DNA from: Entonaema liquescens
Lineage: Eukaryota > Ascomycota > Sordariomycetes > Xylariales > Xylariaceae
Direction: 5' to 3'
Assembly: GCA_902805475.1 (NCBI GenBank)
Contig: CADCSX010000005.1
Coordinates: 1,127,501 to 1,191,500 of the forward strand
Length of the DNA stretch: 64,000 bases
Made by a program: the position numbers and the translations under genes. Below the pieces are notes generated by a model. The model was given only the letters and a program-made list of their open reading frames with translations. It ran no database searches and was not told where the DNA came from. Below, piece after piece: positions 11,658-22,106 of the stretch (position 1 is the first letter of the stretch; each line of letters opens with the position of its first letter).

Positions 11658-14542
11658 CTAGTGTAGCTCAGCAGCCACAAGTTTTAATATCTCCTCGACA
11701 CCCTTGCGCGCATTTTTCGGGTTCTTCGCTATAGCCTGCCAGACCTCACCGTGTCGGGGCTCCACGCTAATGCATTTGCTGACGACCTCCTCGCGCTTCT
11801 CCTGCGTTCCGTGCTCGAGCAGGAATTTGTAATACCATGCCCAGCTGTCGCCCAGATCCGAGTCTCTCACCAGTGCTTTCTCGAACCAATTCTGCGCCTT
11901 CTCGAGCCGTCGTTCGCCCCAGAAAATGCGCGCCACGGCTACCAGTAATGTCGGATCATTATCCACCTCCTTAATGGCCTCCAGAGCACGGGGCTTCCGC
12001 TGCGGCCGCGTCGTTAGGTGCCATATCTTCTCGCTCCATAGGATACCTTGGTCTGTCTTGGGCACATCGCGAAGCGCGCGCTCCATTAGCGATTCGGCCT
12101 GCTTTGTATTTTGCGCCCGCCTCTCCACGCGCACCGACTCGCACCATAACTCCGCGGATTTGGGCACGGCGAGTCGGGCACGATCGAGGACTGAACGGGC
12201 TTTGGGTAGTTGACCGAGCTTCTCTTCTAGGCGGGAGTAGAGAAGCCACAGTGGGACTGACTTTGGTACTGCTTTGACACCCGTGCTGTAGGCTTCACGG
12301 GCTTGTAGAGGTTGACCTAAGTCTTCGTAAATTTGGCCCTTCATCATCCAAAGCTTGGCAGAGGTAGGGAATAGATTGAGCGCTTGCTGGACAAGATCCA
12401 GTGCTGCATCAAGGTCATCCAGCTGCCGCTCAAAGGCAGCACTTTTCATCCAGACACGATCCGTTGGTGCCTCCTGCCGGGCCGTCTTAAGTAAACCACG
12501 TGCTTGTTCGATATGGCCGTTCTCAGCCTCGAGCTTAACAGCTGCCAACCAAATATCCTCGTTGTTCGGATTCTGCTGGAAGGCTCTCGCCAGAACGCGA
12601 CGTGCATTGTCAATCTCTCCGGCTTGCCATTTCTCCTTTGCAAGCATCATCCATAATACTTCGCTACGAGGAACAGCGTTGACAGCCTTCTCAAGAACTT
12701 GCCACAGATCCTCTTTCGAGCCATGATTTCTTTCGAGATCCGCAGCTGCCAACCAAATGGTTTTGCTCGTGGGAAATACTCGGAGAGCGTATGCATATAT
12801 AGCTCGAGCCGTTTCATACATGCCTCGATTAATACTTCCACGCGCATCATCTAACCAAGTATCCTTCCGGTCGTCGTCTTCGTCGAGGCCATAACCGAGA
12901 GTCTCCCGGATGATTGCGCCACATGTGATTATGGCACCCTCCTGCTCGCACTTTTCTGCCTCCGCTATCCATTCTTCTCGCTTCGGCATCGCGGATTCCT
13001 TGACGAGAACTTGCGCAGCACGCTTCATAACGTTGACCTTCTCTCCTTGTCCTAGCTGCTCCTGTAACCTCGCAGCAGCTATCCAAATCTCGTGGGATGT
13101 AGGGCAATGTTTACGAGCCTTATTTAGTACCTTCTGCGCGTTCTCGGGGTTTCCAGCCTGGCCAACGCCAACCACAGGTCGACAGATAACGGGATAAGTT
13201 CCGTAGCTTTCGCTAAAAGCAATCTAGCGTCATCTGGGTCTTCCTCCAGGTTAACAGCTTCCTTCCATAGAGCCTCCGACTCGGGAATATGGTCCAAAGC
13301 GTGCCGTATAACTCGCTTCTTCGATCTTGTGTCGTCTTCTAATTTCATCGCTTCAACCCATAATCGCACTGAGCGATTGTTTTTGTGAATCGCTTGTGCC
13401 GCAATGACTTTGGCGTTGCGTCCTTCATTAAGTCGGATGCTTTCGAGCCAGACATCCTCATTCTTAGGACAGTGTTCACAACCTCGCGCGATAACATTTC
13501 GTGCTGCTACAATCTTGCCAGCCAATTCCTCAAGACGAGCAGCAGCGATCCAACCGGGGCCGTTGCTTGGGTTAGTTTTAATAACGGACTCAAGTAATTC
13601 TCTAACTCTGTTGATATCGCCAACCTGAGCCGCGCTTTCTGGTAGTTGGGTTTTTGCCAGACTCGTTAAGTAGCCTTTAGGGTCGACACTCGTGGCACTT
13701 CCCGACGTGATAGTACCGGTTTGAGATGCTTGGTCTAACCTGACCTGAAGAACTTTGTCTCTGGCCTGTCCGATCTTAGCAAAATTTGTCATTGTTCCAT
13801 CCTGATTACTTGAACCACCAGTCGCCGTTGCCGCGCCGTCTTCGACTATGGTGCTCCCAAGCTCCCCGGCGCTCCCCGCGGCGGCCAATACGCTATCGGG
13901 AACAGCGTAGAAGCGTTGTTGTCTCGCTTGTTTGCTCCGTCTATTTTTGCCGGTAAGATCTCCAACTTCGGGTAGCGCTGCCCATTCTTCTTCGGTGACG
14001 CTTTCTAGTCCTCTCTTCAGGTCGGCGAATTGCTGTTGAATTTTGGGGTTCTTGCGCTCGTATTCTTCTTGTTCTGCCTTTTCGCGGGCTTCCCTATTCG
14101 TTTAAAACAATCGTCGGTAATCTGCTCAAGCTAATTTTGGGATGAATTGTGAACTAGCTGGGGATAAATTGGGAACTAGAACGAGAATAACTAACCTTCT
14201 TGCCCTTCGTCGTTTATCCATCTTCTCATCTATCTCCCGGTATATCCTATCTGCCTCATCGTCATCTTTATCGTATACTCCACCGGCGAAGAGGCCAACC
14301 TCGTTGTCTGGGTCTTGGTATCGATCGTCATTGTCATCTTCTTCGTCTTTTTTGCCTGTTGCGTCGCCAAATCCTAGTTGCGCCGCACGTTTTGCAAGAG
14401 CCTCTTTAATTTGGTCTTCTGAAGGACCCTCCCTGGCTGGGCCTAAATCTGAACGCGTAGTGAAGCCGGTGGCACCACGTCCTAAACCTGCGACATAGTT
14501 CTCTGGCGCCGGCTGGCTTAGAAAATCGCGTCGCCCTGTCAT
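11658..14542 (-). CDS. PRP6: Pre-mRNA splicing factor Prp6/Prp1 (U5/tri-snRNP), with apparent frameshift
   Basis: Prp6 bridges U5 and U4/U6 in the tri-snRNP. Exon 1 (14542-14196) encodes the Prp1 N-terminal domain (RRDFLSQPAPENYVAGLGRG.., EVGLFAGGVYDKDDDEADRIY). A 102-nt intron (14195-14094, GTTAGT..ATAG) is followed by one long exon of HAT/TPR-like helical repeats: DVWLESIRLN, DLWLALARLE, EIWIAAARLQEQ, LWMMLAKEKW, DIWLAAVKLEAENG and more. The two reading frames of this exon meet at the GGGG at 13146-13149 (CCCC on the coding strand). Upstream frame reads LALARLETP, downstream frame resumes ENAQKVLNKARK exactly as expected for the family, so one base is missing. Uncorrected, the protein would stop within a few codons and lose most HAT repeats; corrected length would be about 927 aa. 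Divergent neighbour DIM1. Confidence 0.92.
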
Positions 14543-14974
14543 GTTGCCTGGTCTGAAGCAGGATCAGACTAACAGGAATATTTTTCTTGTTGGAATAGGT
14601 TTATGATATAAAGAGTGTTATACGACGAATGCGCCTGACATTAATGGCGAAAGAGATATCGTTTTCCAGTTTTGATTTGTATATTAGTTGAAAGCTTTAT
14701 AAAATAGGAAAGCATCTAAGAACGAATGACGGACCTGGCGTAGCGCTACAAGGGTGAGTCGTGGTTACAGGGATCTGGATAAAGATAAGGATTACGATAA
14801 CGATAACGATAACGAGCCACTCCTAGCCACTCAACACCAAAAATCTACAAAAAAAAAGTTCCCAAAGCTCGCGGATCGCATTGCCCCTCCGCCCCTCTAC
14901 CAACGCTAGACCCATTCCTTTACGACAAAGATATCTCAACATCAATACCTTTGTTTGACCTGTGGAGGAGCAAA
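14543..14974. promoter_or_regulatory. Shared divergent promoter PRP6/DIM1 with a GATAA array
   Basis: 432 bp separate the two start codons. Five GATAA words lie on the + strand at 14778, 14784, 14796, 14802 and 14808. The last three belong to a perfect ACGATA tandem repeat. GATAA is the core of fungal GATA-factor sites, so this may be a regulatory array, or simply a microsatellite. The DIM1-proximal end is pyrimidine/AT-rich. Confidence 0.5.
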
Positions 14975-16248
14975 ATGGGAAAGGCAAAGACATCCAAGCG
15001 CGGGAGCGCAAATTCGACTCCGTACGAGCGACCAGCCAAGAATGCAGCGACCAACAATGTCTTCAAATTCAGCAAGGATTTCGGTCAGCATATCCTGAAG
15101 AACCCGGGTATCGCAGAGAGTATAGTCGCAAAGGCATATCTTAAGCCTACAGATACGGTCCTAGAAGTTGGTCCTGGTACGGGAAATTTAACAGTCAAGA
15201 TCTTAGAGCAGGCGAAGAAAGTTATTGTAAGTTCGCACGATGAACAATTCGTCTGGGTCATTGAACTCATCGCAATCATGAACAGGCAGTGGAAATGGAC
15301 CCCCGAATGGCCGCAGAAACAACAAAGCGTGTACAAGGGAAACCGGAGCAGAAACGATTAGAGGTACTATTAGGAGACGTAATTAAGACGACACTTCCCT
15401 CCTTCGACGTGTGCATCTCCAATACCCCCTATCAAATATCGTCGCCCTTAGTATTCAAACTTCTCTCTCTTCCAAACCCGCCGAGGACATGCGTTCTCAT
15501 GTTCCAGCGCGAATTCGCGTTGCGCCTAACAGCCCGGCCGAACGATCCCCTCTACTGTCGCTTATCGGTTAATGCCCAATTCTGGGCGCGTAAGTTATCC
15601 CTACTCTATGTCCAAGAAGCGATATTGACTCTAGCCGTCATAGGAATAACACACATCTTAAAAGTCGGAAGGAACAACTTCAGGCCTCCTCCCCAAGTCG
15701 ATTCTAGCGTCGTCCGAATCGAGCCCAAACTCGGCTCCGAACGTCCAAATATCAGCTTTGAAGAATGGGATGGCATGTTACGAGTCTGTTTCAACCGAAG
15801 GAATAAGACTCTAAGAGCTTCGTGGCTTGGCAACAAAGAAGTTCTCTCTATGCTAGAGCGGAATTACAGACTCTGGTGCGCCACAAATGATATTCCCGTG
15901 GATGATACCGTCGCGGACGAGGAAGAGGATGACAATGAGGAAATGGAGGTTGATGAGAACGTGCCGCCAAGCGCTGGCGACGAAGAAGAGGAATGGGGCG
16001 GCATTATGGATGTTGACGGAGCGGATGACGATACGCCATCGTTTTTCAAGGAATCCATAAAACCGGAAATACCAAAGACAAAAAGCAAGCGGAAGAAGAC
16101 GAGAGTTGCTTTATTGGTCAAGGAGAAGGTCCGAAAGGTTCTAGAAGACGTGACCGAGCTTGCTGACAAGAGAAGCGGCAAGTGTGACGAGAATGATTTC
16201 TTGCGCCTTCTAGCAGCTTTTAATGCAGAGGGAATTCATTTCTCTTGA
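14975..16248 (+). CDS. DIM1: Dim1 18S rRNA adenine N6,N6-dimethyltransferase
   Basis: Dim1 dimethylates two adjacent adenines near the 3' end of 18S rRNA during 40S assembly. Exons 14975-15226, 15286-15589 and 15644-16248 give 386 aa. SAM motif I is EVGPGTGNLT; the acidic motif II is VEMDPRM, created across intron 1; the catalytic motif is SNTPYQISSPLVFKL (NxPY). The C-terminal subdomain KVGRNNFRPPPQVDSSVV follows. Intron 2 is 54 nt, a multiple of three and stop-free, so the unspliced frame stays open; removal gives WARITHILKVG as in homologues. The C-terminal tail is acidic and then basic (KSKRKK), longer than in yeast, as is usual in filamentous fungi. The start is the ATG at 14975 (MGKAK..). 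Confidence 0.95.
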
Positions 16249-16562
16249 GCTGTTGAGTTATGCGACAACGCATACGCGGTGCATGATTTACGATGGGCGT
16301 TTTCGGGTATCACGGCTTATACGCATAGGACATTCAGGAGTTGCGGCTTTATAAAGGGACTTGGGACGGCATGCGAAAATTTTATACTTTGATATCCTGC
16401 CCACTGACGGGGCCGGCAATGAGGATAATTATTTTGATGCGTATAAACGTTAATCGTACAGAACAATCCCGATCCAGTCATTTCAGATGATTCCTCCGTC
16501 ATCGAACCTGACTACTAATCCTATGAAAGTTGATTTAAAATAACGAATACTCCTCGACCCGT
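16249..16562. other. Short convergent spacer
   Basis: 3' flank shared by DIM1 (+) and the small gene on the - strand. No gene is seen. Confidence 0.6.
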
Positions 16563-17113
16563 TTACTTCCCGCCAAACCAGCTCGAGATACCACTCTTGG
16601 CTTTGGATGCCTCAGCCTCGACCTTCTTGTCGAACTCGTCCACCTTCTTCAGAGCAGCGGCCTTAGCATCCTTTGCGTAGGCCTCGGCATCAGCTGCGGA
16701 CTTTCGCAGCTCGGATTCTGTCTTGTGAATCTATATATCGCAGAATCGTTAGAACTTACGGTTAAAAGGTAGCGATGTGTGACTTTTTACTTACTGTCTT
16801 ATCAACCTTTGCACCGGCTTCCGCACCGTACTTCTCGGCATCTTTCCTGGCTTGTTCTCCTCGGCCGGGCAGCTCTGATTTGAATTGGGCAGAGACTTTG
16901 TGTGCGTCGGCTAATACATGTATGTTAGTCGATATACGGTATTGAATTATTGCGGGAATTATCGCGACATCTACGGGAATCTCTTGGGAATACCATACCT
17001 TCAGCTTGCTTCTTGGCGACATTGGTATTACCGCCGGCGCTGTATAGGTAGTAACCAATACCACCGGCAGCAGTTAGGCCAAGGGCGAGGGGTAGTCTGG
17101 ATTTCGACGACAT
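16563..17113 (-). CDS. Small calcofluor-white-hypersensitive-type protein
   Basis: A small fungal protein, 132 aa, three exons: 17113-16999, 16910-16795, 16730-16563. Introns of 88 and 64 nt have GTATGG and GTAAGT donors and TTAG/ATAG acceptors. Each frame alone is short, but the spliced product is coherent: MSSKSRLPLALGLTAAGGIGY.., EADAHKVSAQFKSELPGRGE, KVDEFDKKVEAEASKAKSG and the C-terminal SSWFGGK. The N-terminus is a hydrophobic glycine-rich segment (about residues 7-26), followed by Ala/Lys/Glu-rich amphipathic helices resembling LEA or apolipoprotein-like repeats. I recall this family being annotated as calcofluor white hypersensitive protein in ascomycetes; biochemical function is not known to me. 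It is divergent to the next gene. Confidence 0.8.
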
Positions 17114-18212
17114 TGTGGCTTTTGTATATAGGTAGGAAAGCTAAAATTATACTAATCGATGAGTCGGATATCAAGAAAGTATTTAGATATCCAGATATTA
17201 AAAGGGTTTCTTCGGGTATGAGAGTTGGTAGTTGGTGATAAAAGTTGAAGTGATTAAAAGTTATTGGACTGAAATGTTTTAAGGACGAGAGTCAATTTAT
17301 TACAACGAATCACTACATACGAGTAATATATAAAACGTACGACTTTAGCTCTAGGTGCTTCCCGGCCTCTAACCTCATAACCATTCGTTCACAGAGGGTT
17401 ACTGGTACTCTGTACTCTGTACTCTATAAGTTGCTCCATTGTCACAAGATACATCATGACGTAGCTCATTTCAAATGCGGGTGGAGAGGAAGGTGTAACA
17501 ATGATGAGAGACTTGGGAGTAACTTAGTCTAAAGCTCTAAATATAGTGGTCCATTCAGGTTCCTTCCAAGTCTCTCACTGCCCCAGCCTAGCCTGCAGTG
17601 TAATACCCCACATTCGAAGCCGTTCAGTCGCGACCGTGATGACCATGCTTGAAATAATCTCTGCATGGGTTGCAGTTTTTATTATGGATTCTCGAATTAC
17701 ATCATCAACTTACATTCCTGATATCGTGAAATTCAATTTTTGGTTGCCTTAGTTGCCTAAGTTGCCTGGAAGCTCAGGTACTTATCCAACTAAGCAAATG
17801 CTATATGCGTAATTCTGCATGGTTGAGGCTGAGCTAGCTTAGAGCTCTCCATGCTATGATTTTTCTACTTGTTTTCTAGCCTCCTTCGTCATCGATGTTA
17901 GCTATCCCGGCGTAGACAATTTAGCTTCTTCGCCTAGCCTTGGATAGCACCGTTTAGTTCCAAGCACACCAGGCCTCGTCTCTTTCCCCTCTCCCATCAC
18001 TAATAATTGTCATCTTCTAATTCAAGCTCACATGTATTAGATCCTACACTCTGGTAAGACGCAAACGTGGGTTACTTACAGCCTGTTGTGCTTCCTAGTC
18101 AGGGTCCGATACAAATGATGATCAGTTATCCAACCTGCTTTTATGCCATTCTCAACTAAACTCAACAACTAGACAACGATTTCCATTATGCTGGATTCGT
18201 TCAAAGTAAACG
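17114..18212. other. Divergent intergenic region
   Basis: 1.1 kb between two divergently transcribed genes. It contains a TACTCTG tandem near 17408-17430 and two adjacent TTGCCTAAG/TTGCCTGGAA words near 17750. No gene is seen. Confidence 0.6.
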
Positions 18213-19586
18213 ATGCCCAAAACCAACGCGCGTCTGCGCAGTTCTCGTCGCGTCCCTTCGCTGAAAGACAGCGAGATTGACCATGAAATTAGTCTAGTCG
18301 ACCATTCGGTACCGACCGAGGAACCTCGGTCTCCCACTCCCGAAACGGGCGATAATATTGACTCGTCCATCTCAAACCAACCTCTAATTTCATCCGATAG
18401 TAGAGCTCCATCTACCCAGCCTCCTGATGTAGGAGATGTCCAACCGAAAAATAGTGCCCCCGCCGAAGCGGGTCCTTCTACCGGTTACGACACGTCCCAA
18501 GCTTCTGTAAAAGATGCCGACGGCTCGGTAATAGGGAAAGGGTCCACCTCGAAAGAGACTGGCCTTAAGAAGGCACTTAGCAAGAACAAACCCCGTCCAC
18601 GTCCGTCTAAAGAGGTCGAGACGGCAATTGATATACTGTACGAGAATCAGCGCGGGGGATTCCTTTGCGGCATCCCCCTATTCGCCTCCGCGGCGTTGGG
18701 CAACTTAGATCCTCCACCATGGACTAACTTTGCTCACAAGCCGAGCCCGACAGATATACATACAGCCCAAGTGCCGGATCCGAGCTGGGAATGGGCGTGG
18801 CCCGAATGGCGTATAAATCGGGACGAGACCATAGAGACCGATGGCGACGGCTGGGAATATTCGTTCATGTTTTCTAAGAAATTCTCATGGCATGGTCCTA
18901 AGTGGTACAATTCATTCGTGCGGAGGAGAGCATGGATCAGAATGCGGATAAGAAAGGGTCACGGATACCAGATGAACGACCCGCACATGAGCCATGAATA
19001 TTTCTCAGTAACTCCATCAAGGATCGAGTCGGGACGAACGAGTGCCAACCAGTTAGCAGCTCGTATTTCTCAAGAAGCATCTCGAAAATCCAGAGATAAT
19101 AAGCGAGACGAAGATGAAGGGGTAGCTTTGGTGGACATTACGACGGCTGATGAACTGATGTCGGTTCTGCGGAGATCCCGCATTGACCGGGAGAAGCTCG
19201 AGGCTATAGAAAATTACATTGATAATTGCACAGATGAGTTGCAGAAATTGCAGGACTACATGCACGAGATTATGTCTATGTTTATATTCCAAGCGACTCG
19301 GAAGCTCCTCTTAGCACGACTCATACAGCTTCACGACGACCAAGTGGATAGAGAGCGGAAAGGGAAGTCTCTCGATTCGCAAGAAAAGGCCGAAAACCTC
19401 GCCGCGGCTATCAAGCATGCAGATGAGGAGGTCCGGAGACTGGAATATTGGAGCGACATTAAAGGGATGGCGGAGAGCGGAGAGTCTAGAGGTGCTGTGG
19501 ACTGTGGGAAAGGATGGAATCGTGACTGGGTGGGCCTCGACAAGAGTGGTCCAAGAGGCGTTAGGAAGGACGACGAGCTTCCGTAA
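18213..19586 (+). CDS. Dysferlin-domain (Mug65/peroxin-type) protein
   Basis: Single-exon 457-aa protein. The first ~130 residues are Ser/Pro-rich and disordered. A DysF-type domain follows at about residues 131-255: the conserved start ENQRGGFLCGIPLFASAALGN, then DPSWEWAWPEWRINRD and DGWEYSFMFSKKFSWHGPKW, ending in FVRRRAWIRMRIRK. These Trp/Arg-rich motifs are characteristic of dysferlin/Pex23-type domains and of the S. pombe Mug65/Spo73-like proteins, which act in membrane events such as spore-membrane formation. The C-terminal half is helical and charged, with possible coiled coil (about residues 300-420). The family assignment is sound; the process in this organism is inferred. Confidence 0.85.
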   Translation: MPKTNARLRSSRRVPSLKDSEIDHEISLVDHSVPTEEPRSPTPETGDNIDSSISNQPLISSDSRAPSTQPPDVGDVQPKNSAPAEAGPSTGYDTSQASVKDADGSVIGKGSTSKETGLKKALSKNKPRPRPSKEVETAIDILYENQRGGFLCGIPLFASAALGNLDPPPWTNFAHKPSPTDIHTAQVPDPSWEWAWPEWRINRDETIETDGDGWEYSFMFSKKFSWHGPKWYNSFVRRRAWIRMRIRKGHGYQMNDPHMSHEYFSVTPSRIESGRTSANQLAARISQEASRKSRDNKRDEDEGVALVDITTADELMSVLRRSRIDREKLEAIENYIDNCTDELQKLQDYMHEIMSMFIFQATRKLLLARLIQLHDDQVDRERKGKSLDSQEKAENLAAAIKHADEEVRRLEYWSDIKGMAESGESRGAVDCGKGWNRDWVGLDKSGPRGVRKDDELP

Positions 19587-20250
19587 TAGGCACTATTTAC
19601 TTTATCGTGAACATGACACAGCGTTATGCATGGGGTTTGGGGGCAAACGGTTTTTTATTTGGGATACCATTCACAAGGTGTTATCGGTTAGGCAGGAGGA
19701 GATACGCATGTCGCACTACATAATATATCGAAATCAGCTCCGAGAAACTATCTCCTCCTAGTCGTCTACTATGCGAGATTTTTGGGCAGCTTGTTAATTT
19801 GACAAGTCAGCCGCGCGCCTCAAAAGTGCGTGGCGCATGGTCTTATCTGCTTGGCTGCTTGGGCAGCGGCGCCAATGCAACTGTTGTCACTCTCACGATT
19901 ACGTACAGTGCTCGTAGGTAAGGCGAAGAGGTAAATATAAATAGATACCCGATACACACACCAATGCCACATATCGGATGTATAGCTGCAGCAAAATCAA
20001 TAATGGCACGTAGAGAAGTCTGGTTTGCGTTCGAGACCGTTACATTTCGGGCTAGGCTGACATCGCCTCGTAGCTGATACGACCAAAGCTGCGGAAGTAT
20101 GCGGGATTGTGTCATGATCTAGATTCCTCGCGGATATAAGCATCCTAGCGAGATGAACGTTCGTATTAGAGGAAGTTCATAAGATGGTCTATATGCCGGA
20201 TCCTATATGCCTCCCTGGATGGAGTAGACTGTTGTGGGTTGGTATAGTAT
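19587..20250. other. Intergenic region
   Basis: AT-rich spacer, with no supported gene. The reading frame at 19843-20115 (-) has no recognisable features. Confidence 0.55.
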
Positions 20251-21581
20251 ATGTTGAATAAGCTATTACCTGAGAGTTACATATCTCATGATACGATGAC
20301 ACTCGCGAAAACTACACCAGGTATCCAGTTCCTGAGTACCAGGCGCCCTTCTCCTACGAGGGTTACTTCGACTCTTGACTCTCGGGTTCTAGGTGGTGAG
20401 GACAAGACAGCTTCTCGCAAACAATGGGCAGATGAACCGTGGCCGCTCATCGACACCCCGTGCCGGACTCAGCGTGTACGTCTTTTATACTATACTATAC
20501 TATACTATTCACTCTCTCTTCGTTATTACCCTGTATACCTGACCTCCATATTCCTCCTCTACGCTCAAAACCTATCTGATCACTAGCTGCTACTTACACC
20601 ATTCACATAGATCGGACACCCGGCGCAGTACATCGCCAACGAAGTAGCGCACACGCACAACGCCATGCTACGCGGCCTCAACGCGCTGTATCTGCAAGCG
20701 CCGTATATCCAACTCCCCGCCGACGTGGCTGATTTCTGCTTCCTGGCACGCGTGTGGGCGTCCTGGGTCAGGGACTACCATAACCACAAAGAGGGCGTTA
20801 TGATGCCCAAGTTCGAAGACGCGCTGGGGTTGAAAAGGGGAAGTCTGAGGTTATCTATGGGGGGGTTTACCGAGGGCGAGGGGAAATGGATGGGGAACGG
20901 AAAAGGCAAGGAGAAGGAGAAGGAGAAGGAGAAGGGGGAGGAGGAATATATACCACAAGGCAGCATCCCTACGCTCCTACACGACGTAATAGAATACCTC
21001 ACCACCACCCACGCCAACCCATCATCCTACTCCCCGTCTACCCTACACCCACTCCTGCGCTCTCTCGCAGCGTCCCTCGTGCCGCATCTCCACGGGCAAA
21101 TCCCTCTTCTCCAACAAATGCAAGATCTCTGCCTCGACTCGCCCTCCGTTTCCCCCTCCTCCCTCCCCTTCCTCTTTTCCATCTCCTCCTCCTCCTCCTC
21201 CTCTTCTTCCCCTCCCCATCTACCACCCCTCATCATCTTTATCCCCCGCTCCCGTCGCCATCCCCACCACCGCCCCCTAAAATCCTCCCTCCTAACCCAA
21301 GCCCACCTCACCACCTCCACCTCCTTCAGCGCCTCCCTCGACCCATACACGTCTCTCCCCTCATCGTCCGCCTGCGCGACGTCACGTACGACGGCCGCTC
21401 GAGCGACGGCCGCGCCTGGCCGTGCCTGTCCGTGCCCGCGCTGCACGCCGTCGCCGACCGCCTGTCGCCGCGGCACGCCGGCGCGTGGCGCTTCCTGCCG
21501 TGCGACGTGTGGGGGCGGCCGCGGGAGCTGGGGTTTCTGGGAGACGGGGACGAGGACAAGGACAAGGACGGGGAGGCTTGA
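20251..21581 (+). CDS. Hemerythrin (HHE)-like protein with apparent frameshift
   Basis: HHE proteins form four-helix bundles binding a di-iron centre or related ligands. Exon 1 is 20251-20475 and exon 2 starts at 20611; the 135-nt intron has a GTACGT donor and ACATAG acceptor. Spliced sequence IGHPAQYIANEVAHTHNAMLR is followed by WVRDYHNHKEGVMMPKFED, giving the expected His ligands and HxxxE. A Lys/Glu run (from AAGGAG repeats near 20905-20940) and a Ser run are inserted. The conserved C-terminus (GAWRFLPCDVWGRPRELGFLG) lies in another frame. The frames join at CCCC 21357-21360, where one extra C would link DPYTSLP to LIVRLRDVTYDG (about 398 aa). Without it the frame runs to 21654 with implausible composition. 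The start could also be the in-frame ATG at 20296. Confidence 0.78.
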
Positions 21582-22106
21582 AATATTAGGTGGGGAAAGT
21601 GGAAGAGGAGGCGAGAAAGCGAGAAAGGGGAAGGAGGCGACGATGTGCGGATAAGTACCCGGGGTATACATACGTACACATACACATACGCATACACATT
21701 TCTTAGATACGGGTAAACTAGAAGTAGGTATGCATCTCGAGAACGGGGGGCTACCTACCTACTTACCTACCTATAATTATATTATATATAGTAAATTGTA
21801 GCAAAATGGGTGTTCTTGTGCTTTTACGGGGCATTTAACCACTTACCTGGAGATACCTGCGGTATATGAACTACCTAGCTCAAGGGAAGAACACTCACCT
21901 ATATCTAAATCACAATTCACTTAACTCTCCAACCCCTATTCCACTCCATTCCGTTTCATTTCATTTTACTTCAAGATTTATTTTCTTTATTTCAGATGTC
22001 TACATCATGGTATCGTCTCTTCATCCGGCGCGTCCACGCCGCCAACTACTCTACACCTACACCTAGGCACCCACTCTCCCTAGTTCCGAAAACCCAACCC
22101 ATAAAC
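21582..22106. other. Convergent intergenic region
   Basis: Contains several ACCTACC/ACCTAGC repeats (about 21750-21770) and AT-rich sequence. No gene. Confidence 0.6.

Noticed and set aside
21027..21671. Long - strand frame with Glu/Arg runs
   Set aside because: Antisense of the TCC/CCC-rich hemerythrin gene segment; low-complexity shadow.
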